35,360 nt of DNA from Hyphomonas sp. UBA5111 (lineage in GTDB: Bacteria > Pseudomonadota > Alphaproteobacteria > Caulobacterales > Hyphomonadaceae). This document shows, in pieces, positions 31,426-35,360 of this stretch. The first letter of the stretch is position 1. Every line of letters starts with the position of its first letter. The notes below the pieces were generated by a model. That model did no database searches. It saw only the letters and a list, made by a program, of their open reading frames with translations, and was not told the origin of the DNA. Location: NCBI GenBank assembly GCA_002414505.1, contig DHZF01000101.1, forward strand, positions 13,429-48,788. Direction: 5' to 3'. Made by a program: the position numbers and the translations under genes.

Positions 31426-34341
31426 CTACCATGATTTCGAAATTGTGACTCCGTACAATGCCGGTTCAGTCAGAAACACATTGCTATAAAGTCCAGGGCT
31501 GTCGTCCTGCAAATAGGCTCCCGTTATCACCTCTTCGTCAAACAGGTTTTTGGCAAAAGCTGTGATTTGGAAGCCGGTGTCATTATTCGCCAAGACAAGA
31601 GAAAGATTGACATTTTCCCAGCTGGAAATCTCGTCGCGCGGAACATTCCAGATACGAGCAAAGCTCTCCGTCTGATAGTAATAATCACCGCGGATTGTCA
31701 GATCCCAGCTACTATTACCAAGAGATGGAAAAGTATACTCCGCTGCCAAGTTTAGCGTAGTATCCGGAGCACCCGGCAGATTGTTGTCGCTGAGGTTTTT
31801 GTTGACGCCGTCGAATGGCGTCAATGCGCCGATTGTGCGGAGTGATCCGTCCCCATCGACATAGGACACATTTCCCAGCCCAAAAGTCGCCTCCTGACCT
31901 GCAAAACTGCCAAGACACAGCCCAGCGGTAGAGCCCGCGCCAAGTTGCCCGGCCTCGATTGCGCCTAAAATCGTTGCATACCCTTCTGCGGAAACAGCGC
32001 AGTTCGAATAGCTTGCCGCGTTCTTCAGAACCACGAAATCGGAGTTACCGGCCGTGCGATCAAGGACGTCAATCGCAAAAACATCAACCAGCTTAGATTC
32101 GAGCAAACCGATATTTGCAGACAGCAGCCAGTTACTTCCGGGCGCCCAAAGATATTCAATCTCCAGGCCGTACACCTCAGCATCGACATTGAAATTCACC
32201 GATGAGCGGTTGATCACCTGAGTGATCTGATAATCCGTATAGTCATAATAGAAGCCTGCGAGATTAAGTTGCTGTGTGCCTCCTGCGAACCGATTCTTGG
32301 TTCCCATTTCGTATGCATTGATGAACTCTGGTTCAAAAGTTGATGGGAATGCGTTGGCATTTTCCGAAGGCTGCGGTGGGTTTATACCACCTCCCTTGTA
32401 ACCGCGGGAGTAAAAGCCATACAGAAGCGTATCATCTGTGAACGACAAATCCGGTGTCCAATCAAATCCGGCGCGCCCTGTAACCTCTTCAAATTCAACC
32501 TCGAAAATTCCGTCGACATTTCCGTCCAGGTTCGTCTCTGTCGCCGGATCCGGAACCGGAGCTAATGGATCCGCGCGGACGACATCAGGCGTGAAGAGAT
32601 AGGTCGGAATATTCTTTTGCGACTTTTCATCCTTCGTGTAGCGCAATCCGAGCGTGAAGGTCAGTTCATCATTTATATCATAATATGCTTCCCCGAAGAG
32701 CGCTGTCGACTGCAACTCATAAGGGGAAACTGTCCGGAAGTAATTTCGTCCCAAGCCGTTGAGTGAATTGCCGATATTTGAGTCGCCATCCACATTGGAC
32801 TCATCAAGGCTTGCAGGGAATGGAACTCCCGGAATCACTGGTGGTCCACCAGCTGCAAGTGATGCGTTGTGTAATTGCAGCAGACCGGTAAGGGCATTGC
32901 TTATGAAGTAGTATCCATCGATTACATCGTCATTGCCCGCCTCATAGTCCATATAGATGGCGCCGAGATTGAAATTCAGCGGGCCACTAAAATCCGACTG
33001 TAGACGCAGTTCTTGTGTAAATGCCTCTGTTGTCTCACCGGATGGATCCGCCACCGTATAAAAGTTCGAAGGGCCGATCTGCGGGTCATTGACGACGCCG
33101 CCGGGGAAAACTGAATTATAGAGATCGACTTGCGGATTTATCCCTGGAGGAATTGCTGACAAGTCATTGAAGGTGATTGTGGGCTCGACTTTGGAGACAT
33201 CCTCAAGAGAGAATACAGATGTTTCATTGAAACTCGACAATGAAGTCAATTTCAGGACTTCGTTAATGTCCCATGACAAACTAAGTGTCCACAGATCCTG
33301 TTCGGCTTGGTAAAATGGGTCAAATCCTGCCGCAATAGTTCGCAAATCCTGAATGGCTGGTGCCGTGAATGCATCTCCACTTAGCAGTCCAACCTGAACA
33401 GCTAGTCCACCCGCCAGCGTCGCGACCGAATTCACCGTATCGTGCGACTCGTCAAGAGGCGCACTTAGGCAGCCCTGAGACGTGAAAATCTGATCTTCGA
33501 AGGCGATGGGAATTCCCGCAAAGCTAGTATCTAGAGGGTCTTTCCGGCAAAGCTGCTTGCCCGAGCGAAGACGCGTATCGTCTTCTTCGAAATGTTCATA
33601 TAATAGCCACCCACTAAATGAGTCGGTCGGCTCAAATCCAAGAGTGGCGCGGACTGACCACAAGTCCCGGTCGTCAATATCGTTGCCGGTGACTATATTA
33701 TCAACGTACCCGTCGCGTTGCGTGAGAGATCCGGCAACTCGAAGGGCAACCCGTTCTCCTACGGGCAAATTGACCATGCCGTTAGCTTTTACTGAATTAT
33801 AGTTCCCGTAAGTTAGCGCGGCGTCTGCCTGGAATTCTTCGAAAACCGGCTTGGCGGTGATCAGGTTGAACACTCCCCCATTAGCGTTTCGGCCATAGAG
33901 TGTTCCTTGTGGTCCACGGAGGATCTCGACCCTTTCAGTGTCAAAGAATTCCGATTCGAAAAGTCTGTTCGATTGAAGGGGGACGTCGTTCTGATGTATG
34001 CCCACCCCGGCATCGCCGGATGTTGCTACCACATCCACTCCTATGCCTCTGATTTTGAGGTTGAAGCCGGTAAATTGTCCTTTTGTGAACGACAGGTTCG
34101 GCACGGCTTTTGTGAGATCTGGACCACCAGTTAACTGGAGTCTATCAATTGCCTCTTCATCAAAAGCAGAAACAGCTATTGGTACGTTCTGAAGCGACTC
34201 TGAAGTTTTCTGAGTTGTGACAACAACTGTCCGCAGTTTTCTCACATCACCTTCTTCTTGAGCTTCGGCTGCGAACAAGACGCTCGAAACCGATACTGTT
34301 GTGTATAGAAATGCTGTCTTGGCCAATCTCGTGAAAATCAT
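31426..34341 (-). CDS. TonB-dependent receptor (complete)
   Basis: A 971-residue outer-membrane receptor. It has a signal peptide (about 1-28, ending near AAEAQ), a TonB box (LRTVVVTTQK), a plug domain (about 50-165, with LKIRGIGVDV and ERVEILRGPQGTLYGRNANGGVFNLIT) and a 22-strand-type barrel with the YYDINDELTFTLGLRYTKDEK and YGFYSRGYKGGGINP blocks, ending YGVTISKSW. No STN domain is present, so it does not use the FecI/FecR pair. GGGAGG precedes ATG 34341. The substrate is not indicated. Base composition here is visibly more AT-rich than in the left part of the window. It is divergent from the MarR gene across about 420 bp and is probably controlled by it. Confidence 0.93.
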   Translation of the reverse strand: MIFTRLAKTAFLYTTVSVSSVLFAAEAQEEGDVRKLRTVVVTTQKTSESLQNVPIAVSAFDEEAIDRLQLTGGPDLTKAVPNLSFTKGQFTGFNLKIRGIGVDVVATSGDAGVGIHQNDVPLQSNRLFESEFFDTERVEILRGPQGTLYGRNANGGVFNLITAKPVFEEFQADAALTYGNYNSVKANGMVNLPVGERVALRVAGSLTQRDGYVDNIVTGNDIDDRDLWSVRATLGFEPTDSFSGWLLYEHFEEDDTRLRSGKQLCRKDPLDTSFAGIPIAFEDQIFTSQGCLSAPLDESHDTVNSVATLAGGLAVQVGLLSGDAFTAPAIQDLRTIAAGFDPFYQAEQDLWTLSLSWDINEVLKLTSLSSFNETSVFSLEDVSKVEPTITFNDLSAIPPGINPQVDLYNSVFPGGVVNDPQIGPSNFYTVADPSGETTEAFTQELRLQSDFSGPLNFNLGAIYMDYEAGNDDVIDGYYFISNALTGLLQLHNASLAAGGPPVIPGVPFPASLDESNVDGDSNIGNSLNGLGRNYFRTVSPYELQSTALFGEAYYDINDELTFTLGLRYTKDEKSQKNIPTYLFTPDVVRADPLAPVPDPATETNLDGNVDGIFEVEFEEVTGRAGFDWTPDLSFTDDTLLYGFYSRGYKGGGINPPQPSENANAFPSTFEPEFINAYEMGTKNRFAGGTQQLNLAGFYYDYTDYQITQVINRSSVNFNVDAEVYGLEIEYLWAPGSNWLLSANIGLLESKLVDVFAIDVLDRTAGNSDFVVLKNAASYSNCAVSAEGYATILGAIEAGQLGAGSTAGLCLGSFAGQEATFGLGNVSYVDGDGSLRTIGALTPFDGVNKNLSDNNLPGAPDTTLNLAAEYTFPSLGNSSWDLTIRGDYYYQTESFARIWNVPRDEISSWENVNLSLVLANNDTGFQITAFAKNLFDEEVITGAYLQDDSPGLYSNVFLTEPALYGVTISKSW

Positions 34342-34354
34342 AATTTCCTCCCAT

Positions 34355-34407
34355 TATGGTATCCGTCTATTGCGGATTTGCGCATCATTGTACGAAGTCA
34401 TACCATA
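34355..34407. repeat. Inverted repeat upstream of the TonB receptor
   Basis: TATGGTAT (34355-34362) and ATACCATA (34400-34407) face each other across 37 bases, about 14-66 bp upstream of the receptor start. It may be a pair of regulator half-sites. The rest of 34408-34647 has a run of eight G at about 34446 and no gene that I can support. Confidence 0.4.
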
Positions 34408-34647
34408 TGCAAGCAGATGGGATGCCGGGGCATTTTATTTTTTCAGGGGGGGGCGAAGCTCAGTTCGCTAACATACAGTATGGACATGCCCGTAAATTTT
34501 GAGTAATGGAGTTTGCAACAGTTGGCAGTCCGAGTGCCCGCTGCTTTTCTGAGTGGTGGAATGTCAAAATTGTCGTTCCGACGAAGTGAGAAAGGTATCG
34601 CATCGTCAGGAAGACGTCCTCCCAACATTCCGTAGCTCTGGGAAACT

Positions 34648-34673
34648 TGCTGGCTAGATTAATCTAGCCAGCA
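34648..34673. promoter_or_regulatory. 26-bp perfect palindrome upstream of the MarR gene
   Basis: TGCTGGCTAGATT (34648-34660) is followed directly by its exact complement (34661-34673). A TAGATTAATCTA core fits MarR-type operators, and the site is about 88 bp upstream of the MarR start. A T-run after it (ACTTTTTC) also allows a plus-strand terminator, but no plus-strand gene ends just upstream. Confidence 0.7.
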
Positions 34674-34760
34674 CTTTTTCTTGCTCTGAACATAACGGTT
34701 GAATATCGAGCTGCACAAAGCCAGACTGAACTTTTGACACCATGGCAAGGTTTGGTTGGA

Positions 34761-35234
34761 ATGGCCCAAAAGAATAATCAAAGATTCGCTGACAGTGATT
34801 TCTTGAACGATGAGCGAATTGAACTGGCTTTTCTGATAGGCCGTGTCACGCGCGAGCTTCGGCGTCGATTCGATGTGGATATGGCTGCATTGGAACTGAC
34901 GCGGGCACAATGGAGGGCGATGCTGTATGTTTTTCGGCTTTCTAACCCCACGCAAACTGAATTAGCCGAGATAATGGAGCTGGGGCGAGCTTCAGTCGGG
35001 GCTCTGATAGACCAATTAGAGCGGAGTGGATATGTATCCCGGGTCGCGGACAGTCAGGATCGTCGTGTGTGGAGAGTCGTGCCTTCCAGATTGGCACTCT
35101 CCCGGCGGTCTAAAATTGACCGGGCTGGAAGGCGCGTGGCCGCTGAGTTATTTGCGGAGTTCGAAGAGAAAGATCTTAGAAACCTCCGTCGATGTCTTGA
35201 AAAGCTAATCCCTAAGAATCCAGCCGAAAATTAA
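34761..35234 (+). CDS. MarR-family transcriptional regulator
   Basis: A 157-residue winged-helix regulator from ATG 34761. The DNA-binding part is LTRAQWRAMLYVFRLSNPTQTELAEIMELGRASVGALIDQLERSGYVSR, with the wing in DSQDRRVWRV, and helices at both ends for dimer formation. The frame extends to a TTG at 34734 but the ATG has the better start and a GGTTGGA upstream. Its ligand is unknown. It is divergent from the TonB receptor and next to a perfect 26-bp palindrome, the likely site of autoregulation and receptor control. Confidence 0.92.
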   Translation: MAQKNNQRFADSDFLNDERIELAFLIGRVTRELRRRFDVDMAALELTRAQWRAMLYVFRLSNPTQTELAEIMELGRASVGALIDQLERSGYVSRVADSQDRRVWRVVPSRLALSRRSKIDRAGRRVAAELFAEFEEKDLRNLRRCLEKLIPKNPAEN

Positions 35235-35360
35235 GCTGCGTGATTTCAGTAACTTGTGATTCTGACGCGCTTGGGTCTGGTGGTCCGGCCTTGGCGTTAA
35301 AATCCAGTGGCGATTTTGACCTTGCCACCATGGCATAGGCTGGCGTTACGGGCAAACTCG

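Noticed and set aside
35297..35360. Possible C-terminal end of a minus-strand gene at the right edge (…HGGKVKIATGF-stop)
   Set aside because: Only about 21 codons are visible; too short to name or support.
1..35360. CRISPR array
   Set aside because: No regularly spaced identical repeats with unique spacers; the only regular short repeats are the fic promoter boxes.

Overview
The window looks like part of a plasmid or integrative conjugative element of an alphaproteobacterium. The mix of a relaxase/TraF/VirD4 transfer set, DUF736, a plasmid-type ParB and ArdA, together with FecI/FecR/TonB-receptor genes, fits Caulobacterales/Hyphomonadaceae or Sphingomonadales. That placement rests on gene content and a GC-rich composition, not on a marker gene. 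No rRNA, tRNA or CRISPR array was found.

Layout. (1) About 1-12.1 kb, all minus strand: a conjugation module of an excisionase-like HTH protein, a TraF-type S26 peptidase, a VirD2/DUF3363 relaxase and a VirD4/TraG coupling protein that runs off the left edge. Between relaxase and coupling protein sit two large genes unrelated to transfer: a GHKL ATPase fused to a Shedu-like PD-(D/E)XK nuclease, and a 1710-residue nuclease-STAND NTPase-helical repeat protein of Avs type. They read as a defence cargo in the middle of the transfer operon. (2) About 12.3-16.4 kb, minus strand: DUF736, then a tightly overlapping ardA - 64 aa - 157 aa - ParB operon, with clear terminators after DUF736 and ParB. (3) About 16.8-22.1 kb: a Fic protein under a promoter packed with phased operator repeats, a 70 aa protein, a nested palindrome followed by the stub of an Xre regulator, a YpeA-like acetyltransferase, a divergent SRAP protein, a DUF2285 protein and two Xre regulators. 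(4) About 22.3-35.2 kb: a FecI-type sigma factor and FecR, then an AAA ATPase/subtilase pair matching IetAS, flanked on both sides by decayed copies of a ribbon-helix-helix gene. Next comes a TonB receptor with an STN domain cut off by an IS3-family element, then an intact TonB receptor divergent from a MarR regulator.

How it fits together. The element carries its own transfer and maintenance genes and an anti-restriction gene (ArdA) that would protect it on entry. It also carries at least two candidate defence or stabilisation systems: the GHKL-nuclease/STAND pair and IetAS. The iron-uptake-type signalling locus has been disrupted twice, once by IetAS between fecR and its receptor and once by the IS that removed the receptor's 3' half. 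The most promising lead for something undescribed is the GHKL-nuclease plus nuclease-STAND gene pair inside the transfer operon. The most striking regulatory structure is the phased operator array in the fic promoter.
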